From an uncultured Chitinophagaceae bacterium (lineage in GTDB: Bacteria; Bacteroidota; Bacteroidia; Chitinophagales; Chitinophagaceae): a stretch of 64,000 bases of DNA. Every line of letters starts with the position of its first letter. Positions within the stretch are counted from its first letter, which is position 1. The notes beneath the pieces were generated by a model, which worked only from the letters and a program-made list of their open reading frames with translations, ran no database searches and was not told the DNA's origin. The position numbers and the translations under genes were made by a program. Where the stretch lies: assembly GCA_937981995.1 (NCBI GenBank), contig CALJNC010000038.1:1-64000 (forward strand), in the 5' to 3' direction. Positions 16,209-26,200 of the stretch are shown piece after piece.

Positions 16209-16801
16209 TAAGGCAATATCAAAATAGGGCAATCATTCAGTACCCAAGTAAAGAGTTCATCAATTTCATGATCGGTTACGGCTATGCAACCCAGTGTCCA
16301 GTCGGTATTCATTAGTTCTTTCTCAGCATCCATTCTGTGCCTATTAGGAAAGCCATGTATTTTTATTTCGCCTCCGGCAGATTTGCCTTGATTAGCCGCA
16401 AAAACTGAATCGCTATAGTTAGGATATGAAATACCTAGGTTTTTGTGATAACTGCTTCTTGCTTCGCGTTCATTAATTGTATATAAACCTTCGGGTGTTT
16501 TAAAATCTCCTTCAAATTGCTTTTCTCCTTTTGGTTCCATTCCTAAGGATATCATATATAATTTCATTTTCTTACCATGATGATAGGTTTGCATCATGCG
16601 TTTTGATTTGTATACAACAATGCTGTCAATTACCCCATCAACCTCTTTAAACGCTTCGTAATAAAATGCTCTGCGGTGTGGTTTTACGTCAGCAATTGGG
16701 TTTTTATCTTGACCATCAGTTGTATCAAAAGAATCTCCGTCTTGGGCAATGCAAAATATACTTAGGAATAAAAAAAGGGTAGTGGTGCAAATGAATTTCA
16801 T
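16208..16801 (-). CDS. L,D-transpeptidase (YkuD-domain) secreted protein
   Basis: A 197-residue protein with a signal peptide (residues 1-19, ending FCIAQ). The YkuD catalytic domain is at about 60-196: IVVYKSKRMMQTY, then the conserved His149 in IKIHGFPN and catalytic Cys172 in WTLGCIAVTDHEIDELF. The usual motif is SHGCIR; here it is TLGCIA, a variation seen in the ErfK-like murein L,D-transpeptidase subgroup. It likely makes 3-3 crosslinks or attaches proteins to peptidoglycan, or acts on muropeptides. The next gene downstream overlaps it by one base. Confidence 0.87.
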   Translation of the reverse strand: MKFICTTTLFLFLSIFCIAQDGDSFDTTDGQDKNPIADVKPHRRAFYYEAFKEVDGVIDSIVVYKSKRMMQTYHHGKKMKLYMISLGMEPKGEKQFEGDFKTPEGLYTINEREARSSYHKNLGISYPNYSDSVFAANQGKSAGGEIKIHGFPNRHRMDAEKELMNTDWTLGCIAVTDHEIDELFTWVLNDCPILILP

Positions 16802-16805
16802 GGTG

Positions 16806-17204
16806 TTACAAAAATCTTTCTTTTAGTTTGGCCGTTGGAATTGGGCATTCTTCCGTTTTGCCAAACCACTTATATCTGTTTCTTGCTATAAAGTTATAAA
16901 TTCTATCTCGAATAAATTTAGGTATTAACAAGCCTATAATAGACACAATTTTTAGTGGGACGTTTAATTCGCCTAAAATCTTTAAGGCTGCCGTAGATAG
17001 CGTATAGATATTTCCTTGATTATAATATACAACCGAATTTAACTCATTGACTTTTAAATCATTGGGAATAAGTTGTTTAGCTTTTTCATTTTGCAAGGGG
17101 AGAAAGTAAATATTTTTTTTGCGATTGTACTTAAATACAAAACGCACCCAGTAGTTACAAAAAATACAAACACCATCGAATAAGATTATTTTCTTATCCT
17201 CCAT
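16806..17204 (-). CDS. DCC-family thiol-disulfide oxidoreductase-like protein (DUF393)
   Basis: A 132-residue protein starting ILFDGVCIFCNYWVRF, with Cys13 and Cys16 as the CxxC of the DCC family (Asp at position 10 and the two Cys give the name). LPLQNEKAKQLI and a C-terminal hydrophobic stretch (PLKIVSIIGLLIPKFIRDRIY) with ARNRYKWFGK are also typical. The fold is thioredoxin-like and its redox role is inferred from the CxxC, not tested. It sits 3 bases downstream of dapA's stop, in the same operon. Confidence 0.88.
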   Translation of the reverse strand: MEDKKIILFDGVCIFCNYWVRFVFKYNRKKNIYFLPLQNEKAKQLIPNDLKVNELNSVVYYNQGNIYTLSTAALKILGELNVPLKIVSIIGLLIPKFIRDRIYNFIARNRYKWFGKTEECPIPTAKLKERFL

Positions 17205-17207
17205 GGT

Positions 17208-18089
17208 TTACAATTGCGCTATATAATCTTTTATATCTTGTTCAGTTGATTTGCTTACACCTACTACAGGTAAGCGGAATGTGTTTTCACAAATATCCAT
17301 TTGGCTTAAAACAAATTTTACACCTGCAGGGTTTCCTTCGGTAAATAATAAGCCAATACCATCTAACAATTTGTAGTGAAGTTCTCTAGCTGTTGCAAAG
17401 TCATTTTTTCTTGCGGCGTTTAACATGCTGGTAAATTCTTTGGTCCAGCAGTTAGCCGCAACAGATATTACACCTGAAAAACCAGCTGCAATTTGAGGCA
17501 TGACTAAATCATCATCACCACTTAAAATACTAAAGGAACTTGGTAATGATTTTACCAATTGCATGCTTTGGCTCATATTGCCAGCTGCTTCCTTAATGGC
17601 TACAATGTTTTTAAAATCTTTTGCTAATCGGATAACAGTATCCACACTCATATTACTACCCGTGCGCCCCGGTACATTGTATAATATTATATTTTGATCG
17701 GTGGCTTCGGCCACAGCCTTAAAGTGCTGGTATACGCCTTCAGCATTGGGTTTGTTATAATAAGGTACCACGCATAGTATACCGTCTACTTTATTCAAAG
17801 GGAATTCAGCTAAGTCTTTTAAAACCAAGGCTGTATTATTACCGCCTAGACCGCACACCAAGGGGACACGTTTATTATTTACCTGCGCAACATATTCTAG
17901 CACCGCAATTTTTTCAACCACGCTTAGCGTTGGAGTTTCTGCAGTAGTACCAAGTGCAACCAAAAAATCTACTCCATCCTTTATTACATGGTTCACCAAT
18001 TTTTCCAATGAAGGAAAATCTATAGAGCCATCTGCAGTAAAAGGAGTAACTAATGCTACACCGGTTCCGCTAAATTTCTGGTCTGACAT
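17208..18089 (-). CDS. dapA: 4-hydroxy-tetrahydrodipicolinate synthase
   Basis: DapA (293 residues) condenses pyruvate with aspartate semialdehyde, the first committed step toward lysine and meso-diaminopimelate for peptidoglycan. The Schiff-base lysine is Lys166 (VAIKEAAGN), with Tyr137 in ILYNVPGRTG and the TTAET triad at 48-52. C-terminal SILSGDDDLVMPQIAAG is conserved. Its start overlaps the end of the DUF6913 gene by 20 bases, indicating a coupled operon. The downstream L,D-transpeptidase makes the operon loosely cell-wall themed. Confidence 0.96.
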   Translation of the reverse strand: MSDQKFSGTGVALVTPFTADGSIDFPSLEKLVNHVIKDGVDFLVALGTTAETPTLSVVEKIAVLEYVAQVNNKRVPLVCGLGGNNTALVLKDLAEFPLNKVDGILCVVPYYNKPNAEGVYQHFKAVAEATDQNIILYNVPGRTGSNMSVDTVIRLAKDFKNIVAIKEAAGNMSQSMQLVKSLPSSFSILSGDDDLVMPQIAAGFSGVISVAANCWTKEFTSMLNAARKNDFATARELHYKLLDGIGLLFTEGNPAGVKFVLSQMDICENTFRLPVVGVSKSTEQDIKDYIAQL

Positions 18090-18654
18090 ATTTTTGTATT
18101 TTAAGTGTTTCGTTTATTTTTTTTATAAGCGCCTCAACATTATTTGAAGAATCCATTGGAAGAAGAACATCGCTATATGGAGTTATAAAATCTAAATACG
18201 GACTTACCCTGCACTTTGCATTAGACTCTTTAGATAAATGCAGTAATTGTGGAACGGGCTCAAAATAAAGATTTAATAAAATATCAAACCGTCTTACTGT
18301 AAATCGATCAGTTCGAGGTGAATTTGGAATCATCTCCTTATTTAAATCTGATAAATTAAAAGAAGGAAGGTAAACCTTGGGGCTTTTTTCCATTTGATTT
18401 AAAAACACCAATACCTCACATTCAAATCCTAAACGTTCTAATTCTTTTTTATAAGCGAGTATTGGTTTTTGATTATCAATACCCTCAGTATAGGTACAAA
18501 GTATTCCTATACGATAGGCCTGAGAAAAATCAACTAATTCATGCTTAACTACCTTTTTCTTTCTGGTGATAGGCCTTGCCATCGGGGCATTCATCGTTCG
18601 TTTCGGCTGTGCCGGATCGCGTAATGATTCTTTTATTTTTTTTAGAAAAGACAA
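18070..18654 (-). CDS. DUF6913-like protein upstream of dapA
   Basis: A 194-residue soluble protein. The N-terminus is basic (KKKVVK), followed by a Rossmann-like opening (RIGILCTYTEGIDNQ), LERLGFECEVLVFLNQ and FDILLNLYFEPVPQLLHL, and SNNVEALIKKINETLK near the end. This pattern matches the Bacteroidota family DUF6913, which is often found next to dapA. No function is known. It overlaps dapA by 20 bases and is the first gene of the operon, preceded by a -7 box. Confidence 0.72.
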   Translation of the reverse strand: MSFLKKIKESLRDPAQPKRTMNAPMARPITRKKKVVKHELVDFSQAYRIGILCTYTEGIDNQKPILAYKKELERLGFECEVLVFLNQMEKSPKVYLPSFNLSDLNKEMIPNSPRTDRFTVRRFDILLNLYFEPVPQLLHLSKESNAKCRVSPYLDFITPYSDVLLPMDSSNNVEALIKKINETLKIQKYVRPEI

Positions 18655-18683
18655 ATTAATTTATTCCCGAAGTATTAGGACTT

Positions 18684-18691
18684 CAAAAATA
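18684..18691 (-). promoter_or_regulatory. Putative -7 box for the DUF6913-dapA operon
   Basis: On the minus strand this reads TATTTTTG, an exact TAnnTTTG match, 29 bases before the ATG at 18654. No -33 TTG is visible at the normal distance. accA ends at 18740, upstream on the same strand. Confidence 0.5.
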
Positions 18692-18739
18692 AAGAATTCA
18701 ATGTAAAAACTAAGCTAAAAGAAAAGAAGAAAGCAAATC

Positions 18740-19702
18740 TTATGCTTTTGCATCTTCATTATAAAAGCCCATCTGAGAAAATTTCTCAATACGTTGGTTA
18801 ATGCGGTCTTGTGGTTTGATAGCGCAAAGTTCTTCGGTCACTTTCTTGATATAGCGTTTAACGGTTTTGGCCATTTGTTTAGGATTAGAATGTGCACCAC
18901 CATCTGGTTCTTTAATAATCTGATCAATCAAGCCAAACTTATGCATATGCTTAGGCGTTAATTTAAGTTGCTCCGCGGCTTGCTCCTTATAATCCCATGA
19001 GCGCCATAAAATACTGGAGCAACTTTCAGGAGATATAACAGAGTACCACGTATTTTCTAACATCACTACTCGGTCACCTATACCTATGCCTAATGCGCCA
19101 CCACTTGCTCCTTCGCCTATAATAATACACATTACTGGCACTTTAAGATTCATCATTTCATAGATGTTTCTTGCAATCGCTTCTCCTTGTCCACGCTCCT
19201 CAGCTTCTAAGCCAGGATAAGCACCTGGTGTATCAATAAATGATATGACGGGTTTATTAAACTTTTCTGCTAATTTCATAAGGCGCAATGCCTTTCTGTA
19301 ACCTTCGGGGTTAGCCATCCCAAAGTTTCTATATTTTCTGAGTTTTGTATTTACTCCCTTTTGATGACCAATTATCATATATGTTTGATCTTCAAGTTGA
19401 GCAAACCCACCAATAATTGCCTTGTCGTCCTTTACATTACGATCGCCATGCATCTCTTGGAATTTATCAAATATCATTTCGATATAATGATTTGTATACG
19501 GTCTGTTTGGATGACGGCTCAACTGTACCTTTTGCCAATCCGATAAATTAGCGTAGATTTTTTTTCGCTCTTCGGCTATTTTAAGCTCCATTTTTTCAAT
19601 GGTAGAACTCATATCAACTTCTGTTTTAGATTGAGAAGTTTTTACCTTTTCCAATTCTTCGTAAAGTGTTTCTATCGATTTTTCAAATTCTAAAAAGTGC
19701 AT
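18740..19702 (-). CDS. accA: Acetyl-CoA carboxylase carboxyltransferase subunit alpha
   Basis: AccA (320 residues) is half of the carboxyltransferase that makes malonyl-CoA for fatty-acid synthesis. The N-terminal helical segment ([17 protein letters not shown]) and [17 protein letters not shown] are characteristic, followed by [64 protein letters not shown], and [18 protein letters not shown]. Length is normal. It lies between DUF4175 and the dapA operon; a near-match -7 (TACATTTA at 19721-19728 on the minus strand) may drive it. Confidence 0.97.
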   Translation of the reverse strand: MHFLEFEKSIETLYEELEKVKTSQSKTEVDMSSTIEKMELKIAEERKKIYANLSDWQKVQLSRHPNRPYTNHYIEMIFDKFQEMHGDRNVKDDKAIIGGFAQLEDQTYMIIGHQKGVNTKLRKYRNFGMANPEGYRKALRLMKLAEKFNKPVISFIDTPGAYPGLEAEERGQGEAIARNIYEMMNLKVPVMCIIIGEGASGGALGIGIGDRVVMLENTWYSVISPESCSSILWRSWDYKEQAAEQLKLTPKHMHKFGLIDQIIKEPDGGAHSNPKQMAKTVKRYIKKVTEELCAIKPQDRINQRIEKFSQMGFYNEDAKA

Positions 19703-19765
19703 GATCTTAGTATTGACTCGTAAATGTAGCGCTTGATAAACAAAAGAAAGACAAAGCTGTGTAAA

Positions 19766-22700
19766 TTACTTAATCAATCCAAAATACTTTTCTACAAGGT
19801 CCTTGTAATAGGGTTTTAAGGCTGCTGGTACTGTTTTATAATATTCTATAGCAGATTGCTTATCCTTGAGGATATCCTTCAATTCTTGGGGTATTTCACG
19901 GGTAATTGCTTTACCAGATTTGCTTTCTCGTTCTTCACCTTGGTCTTGCTCGCGCATAGCGTCTTTGGCCTTCATTAAGCGTGTAAGAATCTGTGCTTGT
20001 CTACTTAGTAATTGATCTGTAATACGCTTATTGACTAGTTCAGTTTCTACGCGATCCATTTCTGATCGAATTTTGGTCAATTCAGGGTTTGATTTACCGT
20101 TTTTAATTAATTCAGAATGTATATCGTTTAATTGCTTGCGCAAAGCAGCTTGTTGTGCAGCCATACGAGCCATCTGTTCACTTTCGCTAGGCTGTCCTCC
20201 TTGTCCAGCCTGACCGCCATCTCCAGATTGACCCGGTTTGCCACCTTTGCCTGGTTTGTTTCCTTCGCCCGGTTTTTTACCTTCTCCTTTGCCTTTTCCT
20301 TCGCCTGGTTTTTTACCTTTTTTATCCATCAGCTGTTTCATGGCACTGCCTAACTGCTTTTGTTTGGTAATGATATCTCCCAATTGCATTCCTACTCCTT
20401 GGCCCGGTTTTTTACCTGGTTTTTTGCCCGGTTTACTACCCGGTTTTTTACAACTTCCTGCCTGACCTGCTTGCGATTGTTGTTTGGCCTGTTTCTTTTG
20501 AAGATTATCTAAAAGCTCATTTAGCATGAGCGCTAAATTATTAGTATGTGTCATTACATACTGCTGGCTTACGGTAGTGCTCCTAGAGTTACGGGCTTCT
20601 AAGGCTGTAATACTATTAGTCATATGTGTATTAATCTCAGCCGTTTCTTTATTTACGAATGATGAGATTTCAAACAATCTTTTGCTTAAAGCAAAAAGGC
20701 TATCCGAGATCATTTTGCTATCATCTTTTAATTTGTATTGTTCTCTTACATTGGTCACAAATGCAGGGTCTGTACGTTTTGTTTTTCTTACTTTATCAAT
20801 TAATTCTTCTTGACCAAAAGACATTCTAAGTAAGTTAGATAAAATTTGCCTAGTGGCTTTTATATCTACTTCAGTTTGATCTTGGCTACCACCAGCTGCC
20901 ATAGCATTTAATGCATTGGCCATTTTTTGTAAGCTTTCTTGTGCTTTCTTTTGTGATTTTGAAGATTTGCTTTTATTACCCTTACTCAATGATTCCGAGC
21001 TTTTGCTCATTTCACTTTTAGCATTCTCTTGATCTTTTTTTACACCCTTTAAGTCTTGAGGCGTTTCGGTTTCTTTGTTTAATTTTTCTAGTTCGTCAAG
21101 GTCTTTTTTTAGTTCTTCTGTTTCTTTCTTTAGTTCGTCTTGTTTCTTTTTAAGTTCATTCTTGTCTTTGCCTAGCTTGGTTTCTTCGTTTAGCTTTTCT
21201 TGCTTGTCGGCTAGTTTTTGAGCTTTTTGAGCCAAGTCCTCCATTCGCATATCGCGCTCCAGCTGTTTCATGAGCTCCAGCATTCTATCCAGGTCTTTTT
21301 CCATTTGAAGATTTTCATCTTCTGTTTTTTGTAGCTCTTCAAAAAGTTTATCCTTGTTAAGCATTTTCATAAGCTCCTCGATTTTTTTCATTCGCTCGGC
21401 TAGCTTATTGTCCTTGAGTTCTTCCAGCATTTTGTCTACTGCTTGCTGCTTCTCTTTTATTTCGTCTGAGTGGTTTTTTTCTTGATTTTTTTGCTGGCTC
21501 TTTTGAAATTTTTGTTGAATTTTTTCTATTTGTTTTTGAATAGATTGATTTTTATTTACAAGCTGTTGCAACTGTTTTTTGTCTTGCCAATCCAATGACT
21601 TTTTATTCAAAAGTTTTTCTTTGATTTCCTTAATTTCTTTATCAACTTTTTGATTTTCTTTAGATGCATCTTTCAGGTCCTTATTTATTTCTTTTTGAGC
21701 TTGCTTTAACAAAGAATCTGCCTGAGCTTCACTAGGTTTATTAAAAGTAAATACGCTACTCTTAGCACATTTGCTTCCGTTCACCGCATCATTATCACAT
21801 GCAAGGAAATAGTATTGCAATTTGTCTCCGGCTTGCAAGTTTAACGTTTGTACATCTAGTAAATAATCAAACTGTGTAAACGTACCAGAGGTGATTTTCA
21901 TAGGAACGCGACCACTTCTTGCGGCTGCTTTACTTTTTATGTTATAATGCATAGCCACGGAGCGTATGCCGTAATCATCGCCCGCCTCACCCGTAAATAA
22001 TACAAAATCTCCTGTTAGAGAATCATTATACTGATTTACATTAATAGAAGGACTTTGATCAGGTATCACCGAAACTTGATATTGTAATATATCCTTGGCT
22101 TTTACATTTGAATTACTAAGTTGTATACTGTAGGTCGTATCTCTATAAAACGTTTTGGCAATAGAAAATCGATTTCCATTGCGTGCCATAGGTTGGTTAG
22201 GAAATTTGCTAAAGCCAAATAAAATTTTACTTGTATGTTGTGCAGTAAAGGTCCAACGTATTGACGTTCCCTGTGGCACCACTACATCACCAATGTTTTT
22301 AAGTACTTCATCTTTTTTGCCAGTATAAGATGGGTAATTCAAAGAAACCTTAAACCCTTGAATACTTGGATTAGCCATTACTTTTACTTCGTATTGTTTG
22401 CTTTCAAAACCATTTCCTTCAAAACTAAAAGTGGTGTTTTTACTAAGCTTGTGTAACGTATAGGAGTAAATATTATTATTTTTTTTAATCATGGCAATTT
22501 CCTGACCGCCAATATTAATATTTACATTTTCCGGTAGGGTTGTACCATTCACCGCTACTTTTATTTCTATATCCTCATATTGAGGGATAGATAATTTTTT
22601 ATTTTTTAGTTCAAAAGCAAAAGGTGCGGCAGGCACAAAAGCTTTATCGGGTTGAAATAAACGCTCCGCACTATCCGTAAAAATTTTAGCATTCGTAAAA

Positions 22701-23209
22701 AGGATGACAATACCAGCTAAAATAGGTACTAAAAGATAGGGGAGATATTTTTTATTTTTTGAGAGGTTAATTGCCGATGAAAATGGCACCGGTGATAGTT
22801 CCTTTGTTTTTTGTTCAATACTAGCACTAATTAAAGCCTGGCTTTTTGCATTCTCCTGTAGTAGATTTAGCTGAAGGATATTTAAAAGTTTATCTTTTAC
22901 ATTAGGGAAGTGGCTTCCAATAATTTCAGCTGCTTGTTCTCTACTAATTACTTTGCCTAGCTTTTGCATTTTTAGCAATGGAATTAAAACTAAAGAAATT
23001 AGACTTCCCAAGCCAAGCGTTCCCAAAATGGCAAGTAGGGTATATCGTAACCAAGAAGGGAAATAAAAATAGTATTCGCCTAAACTAATAATAAGATAAA
23101 AAGCTAATGCACTTCCAAGAAAAATAATGGTACCACGTAATAATTTATTAGCGTAATACTTGCGTATAAAGCCATCTAATCGATTAATTAAGAGTTGGTA
23201 ATTTGTCAT
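19766..23209 (-). CDS. DUF4175-family large membrane protein with coiled coil
   Basis: A 1147-residue protein of the DUF4175 type found in Bacteroidota. Two or three membrane helices lie near the N-terminus (about 23-43, 51-77 and 156-176). A beta-rich extracytoplasmic region (about 200-490) follows, then a long Lys/Glu/Gln coiled coil (about 495-770), a DUF4175 core with MTHTNNLALMLNELLDNLQKKQ, and a Gly/Lys/Pro-rich stretch with repeated KPG units (about 917-1000) before a helical end. The function is unknown. It starts 62 bases after sprA's stop on the same strand and is probably part of the ruvA-sprA transcript, so a link to T9SS assembly or envelope structure is a reasonable guess, not shown. 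Confidence 0.82.
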   Translation of the reverse strand: MTNYQLLINRLDGFIRKYYANKLLRGTIIFLGSALAFYLIISLGEYYFYFPSWLRYTLLAILGTLGLGSLISLVLIPLLKMQKLGKVISREQAAEIIGSHFPNVKDKLLNILQLNLLQENAKSQALISASIEQKTKELSPVPFSSAINLSKNKKYLPYLLVPILAGIVILFTNAKIFTDSAERLFQPDKAFVPAAPFAFELKNKKLSIPQYEDIEIKVAVNGTTLPENVNINIGGQEIAMIKKNNNIYSYTLHKLSKNTTFSFEGNGFESKQYEVKVMANPSIQGFKVSLNYPSYTGKKDEVLKNIGDVVVPQGTSIRWTFTAQHTSKILFGFSKFPNQPMARNGNRFSIAKTFYRDTTYSIQLSNSNVKAKDILQYQVSVIPDQSPSINVNQYNDSLTGDFVLFTGEAGDDYGIRSVAMHYNIKSKAAARSGRVPMKITSGTFTQFDYLLDVQTLNLQAGDKLQYYFLACDNDAVNGSKCAKSSVFTFNKPSEAQADSLLKQAQKEINKDLKDASKENQKVDKEIKEIKEKLLNKKSLDWQDKKQLQQLVNKNQSIQKQIEKIQQKFQKSQQKNQEKNHSDEIKEKQQAVDKMLEELKDNKLAERMKKIEELMKMLNKDKLFEELQKTEDENLQMEKDLDRMLELMKQLERDMRMEDLAQKAQKLADKQEKLNEETKLGKDKNELKKKQDELKKETEELKKDLDELEKLNKETETPQDLKGVKKDQENAKSEMSKSSESLSKGNKSKSSKSQKKAQESLQKMANALNAMAAGGSQDQTEVDIKATRQILSNLLRMSFGQEELIDKVRKTKRTDPAFVTNVREQYKLKDDSKMISDSLFALSKRLFEISSFVNKETAEINTHMTNSITALEARNSRSTTVSQQYVMTHTNNLALMLNELLDNLQKKQAKQQSQAGQAGSCKKPGSKPGKKPGKKPGQGVGMQLGDIITKQKQLGSAMKQLMDKKGKKPGEGKGKGEGKKPGEGNKPGKGGKPGQSGDGGQAGQGGQPSESEQMARMAAQQAALRKQLNDIHSELIKNGKSNPELTKIRSEMDRVETELVNKRITDQLLSRQAQILTRLMKAKDAMREQDQGEERESKSGKAITREIPQELKDILKDKQSAIEYYKTVPAALKPYYKDLVEKYFGLIK
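20217..20460 (-). repeat. KPG-type low-complexity repeat inside DUF4175
   Basis: Short tandem units encoding GKKPG, GEGKGKG, KPGEGNKPG and GKGGKPGQSG repeat irregularly in this coding stretch. It is codon-level low complexity, not a CRISPR or mobile repeat. The linker is probably disordered and basic. Confidence 0.75.
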
Positions 23210-23271
23210 TTCCCTATAACTGCAAGTTACGCATTTTAGACCAAGGGAAACTTAAAGGATTTGTGAAATGT

Positions 23272-26200
23272 CTATTGCCCAAATATGAATCGGAACATAA
23301 CGCCACCACGTGTAGTAGTGATAGGGAATGCCGTACTTACACTAGGTATACTGCGTCTTCTGTCATATAAAAAGCGTAGCGTCAAATTTTTATTAATAAT
23401 ATAATCAATAGAAGGCGAGATGCTAATTACTTTTTGACCCCTAGTAGGTATACTTGTTCGATCATCTAATCGATTAATGCTTGTAAGATCATCGCGTACT
23501 GAGAAGTCAAATTTAAAGTTGACATCACTTTTTTGATTGTGTAAATTAAAGTATTGCGTAGGTACAACTACATTTTTTAAACGCATACCTGCTCCAATAG
23601 TAAACTCCGAACTATTTGTTTCGCTTAATTGAAAATCAATTAAACTCATACTTAAGGTTCTGCTTTTCTTGTACTCAAATTTAAAGTTTAACGAGTTTTG
23701 AAAAGTTACATCTACTCCAGCTACCGGGCCGAAGTTCTCCGTAATGGTAACATTAGGAACCAAGAAGAAAGGAACATAATTACCAGAGGTAGAATCAATA
23801 AAGGAAGGATAGCCTAAACCAAATGCATCATTATAGGTAAGGGCACTATTAAATCCATTCATAGACATGGATCCATTATAAGAGTGTCTAATAGTGAACT
23901 GCTGGAAAATTTTTCTAAGTTTTTTATTACGAGCTAAGCCATTGTATGTTAAGCGCCAATTAGGTAATGGGAATAAATTTTTGAATGGATTAGAACGCAC
24001 ATTATCGTTGTTTTCTTCAACTAATGGTATGGTTTCAGGATCTCTGCCCGCATAAGCTGCAAGGAAGGCGGGGATCAATACATTTTGCTGATAGCGGGAA
24101 TAACCTTTGGTATAATCAGGATCGGAAGGGTTAGGTAAACTAGCCGTATACGGATTCACTATTCCTAATCTTCTTGAAATGTTTTGACGATAGTCTTCAA
24201 AATTATAGAAAGCTTGATTTAGGTTATCCGCATTTCGTTTTTGAAATAGTGTTCTTAAGGCAATAAATGATATGTCAAAACTACCTGTTTGATATGGATT
24301 TAAATGTACATAAGCATCAGTTCCACCTATGGTATCCTTAAATAATTCAGTAAGATTTTTACTGAATGTTTTTTTCCAAGTAAGGTCAACTCTAAAATCT
24401 TTAAAAGGCTCAATATTGGCGGTGATATTAAAGTTTTGAGAATACTGTTGTTGTAGTTGTTGGCTAAATAGAGAGTCCCTAGTAAACCAATTTTGATTAC
24501 CGTTTTCATCTAGCCACATTCTGGTTGGTTGGTAACCCAATACAAAGTCTGCTCCTGGTTTAAATTGATTAGCAAAGTTTAAACCAGCGTATTGATTGCT
24601 ATCCATATAGCCTGGCAATACGGTACCCATATTTTCATTATAATTTACGCTTACTCGTTTTAAACCCATTAAAGCTCTACCTACTATTCTTACACTTTCA
24701 GGTGGGTCAGGTTGTTTCTTTTTACGTTCTTCTCTTTTTTTCTTCTTGGCTAATTTCTTTTTCTTTTTCTCTTCTTCGGCTTTCTTTTTTGCTTCTTCTT
24801 TTTTCTTTTTGGCAAGCTCTCTGTCTAAATCTTGCTTGCCGCTTTGTGTGATTTTTACTTTATCATTATCAACCAATACTTCATCGTTGCCATCCTTTTT
24901 CTTTTCTTTTTGCTTACCATCTTCACTTAAGTCTATCTCAACCAATTTTCCTTCTTTTGGTTTTTTGATTTTACTTGGGATGCCGTTCTTTTTCTCTTCT
25001 CCTTTTTTTGTTTTCTTTTTTCCTTTGTTTCTTTTAGGTTGGTTTAGGACTCTAAGGATTTTGACCTTGTTATATAGTTGGCCAAAATTCATTTCACCAT
25101 TAATACTTCTTTTTTGGGTATTACCTATTGTGTTACCTAGTGAGGTAGCTAATAAGGATGCTCTAGCAAAATCGTAGGTTGAGGAATAAGAAGCTCTTGC
25201 CGTAATCCAATCGGTAAGCGGGAATTTATTTAATGGTACTGTGTAATTTACATTTACGTTGTGATTGAAATTCGTATTTCGTCCACCTCGTAAAATATTA
25301 TCCAATACTTCGTTTTGTTTTACCTTGCTATCAATTCTTCCTTCAGGCTCATCTATACGCGATAAATTAGTTGCCGAGTAATCAAACGAAAGTGATTTGA
25401 AAAGGTTCCAACGCAGATTGTAGGTTCTTGTCCATGTAAAGAATTTGAAATAATTGGTTGGCAATTCATAGCTTGCATCATCTATGTTGCGGAGCTCAGT
25501 TTCGCCTATAATGCGTTGCATACTATTACGGAATGTAAAGTTGGTAGGCAATAAGTTTATATTAAAATCTCGAATTGGTTTTAGGTATCTTCTTTTTGCC
25601 TTAATCACATTTTTGAATGGCTCAAGTGGTTTTGATTTAGGAGCATAGGTATAACCAAAACTCAGGTTATGCTCGTCAAGCTCATCTTTTGTTATCAATG
25701 GGTTTCTTTTTGAGGTTCCCGTATAGGAATAACTCATATTAAAGTTTTGCAAATCCCAAGGTTCAACATTGTCATTTTTCTTAGGAGCTATACGTACGTT
25801 TTGTAAGTTTAAACTTTTTATTGAAGTAAAGTCTTGTGCTGCTTTCCTTGCTGAGTCTTTTGCAGCACCCGAAAAGTTTGCAACTTTTTCATCAAATTTT
25901 ACATCCTTATCAAATGGATCATACACGGGGTTAGTAACCGCTTGATTATAGCCAGCATATATTGGAAGTTGAACCCCCCATTTTTCTGGTAAAAGTTTTC
26001 CGCCATTTATAGTAGTAGATACATCAAATTGCGAGAAGTTTTCTTGTGCTCTTTCGTTTACACGTTGGTCAATGTTTCCATAACCTGCCGTGTACATATT
26101 ACCTCCTAGCTTTACGGTAGCAATGTCTGCTAATTGAATATCTGCTTGGCCAATAGCAGCCCAACCGCCACTTTCTTCCATGTTAGATAAGCGCAATTCA

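Noticed and set aside
16209-16232. Longer N-terminus of the small membrane protein
   Set aside because: The ATG ending at 16208 forms a TAATG junction with the transpeptidase stop, a better coupled start.
20217-20460. Repetitive block that could be mistaken for a CRISPR or tandem DNA repeat
   Set aside because: Units are irregular, have no constant spacers, and keep the reading frame of the KPG-rich linker of DUF4175.
24746-25177. 143-residue plus-strand frame opposite the basic part of SprA
   Set aside because: Poly-Phe/Ser composition reflects the reverse complement of Lys/Glu codons; no start or promoter.
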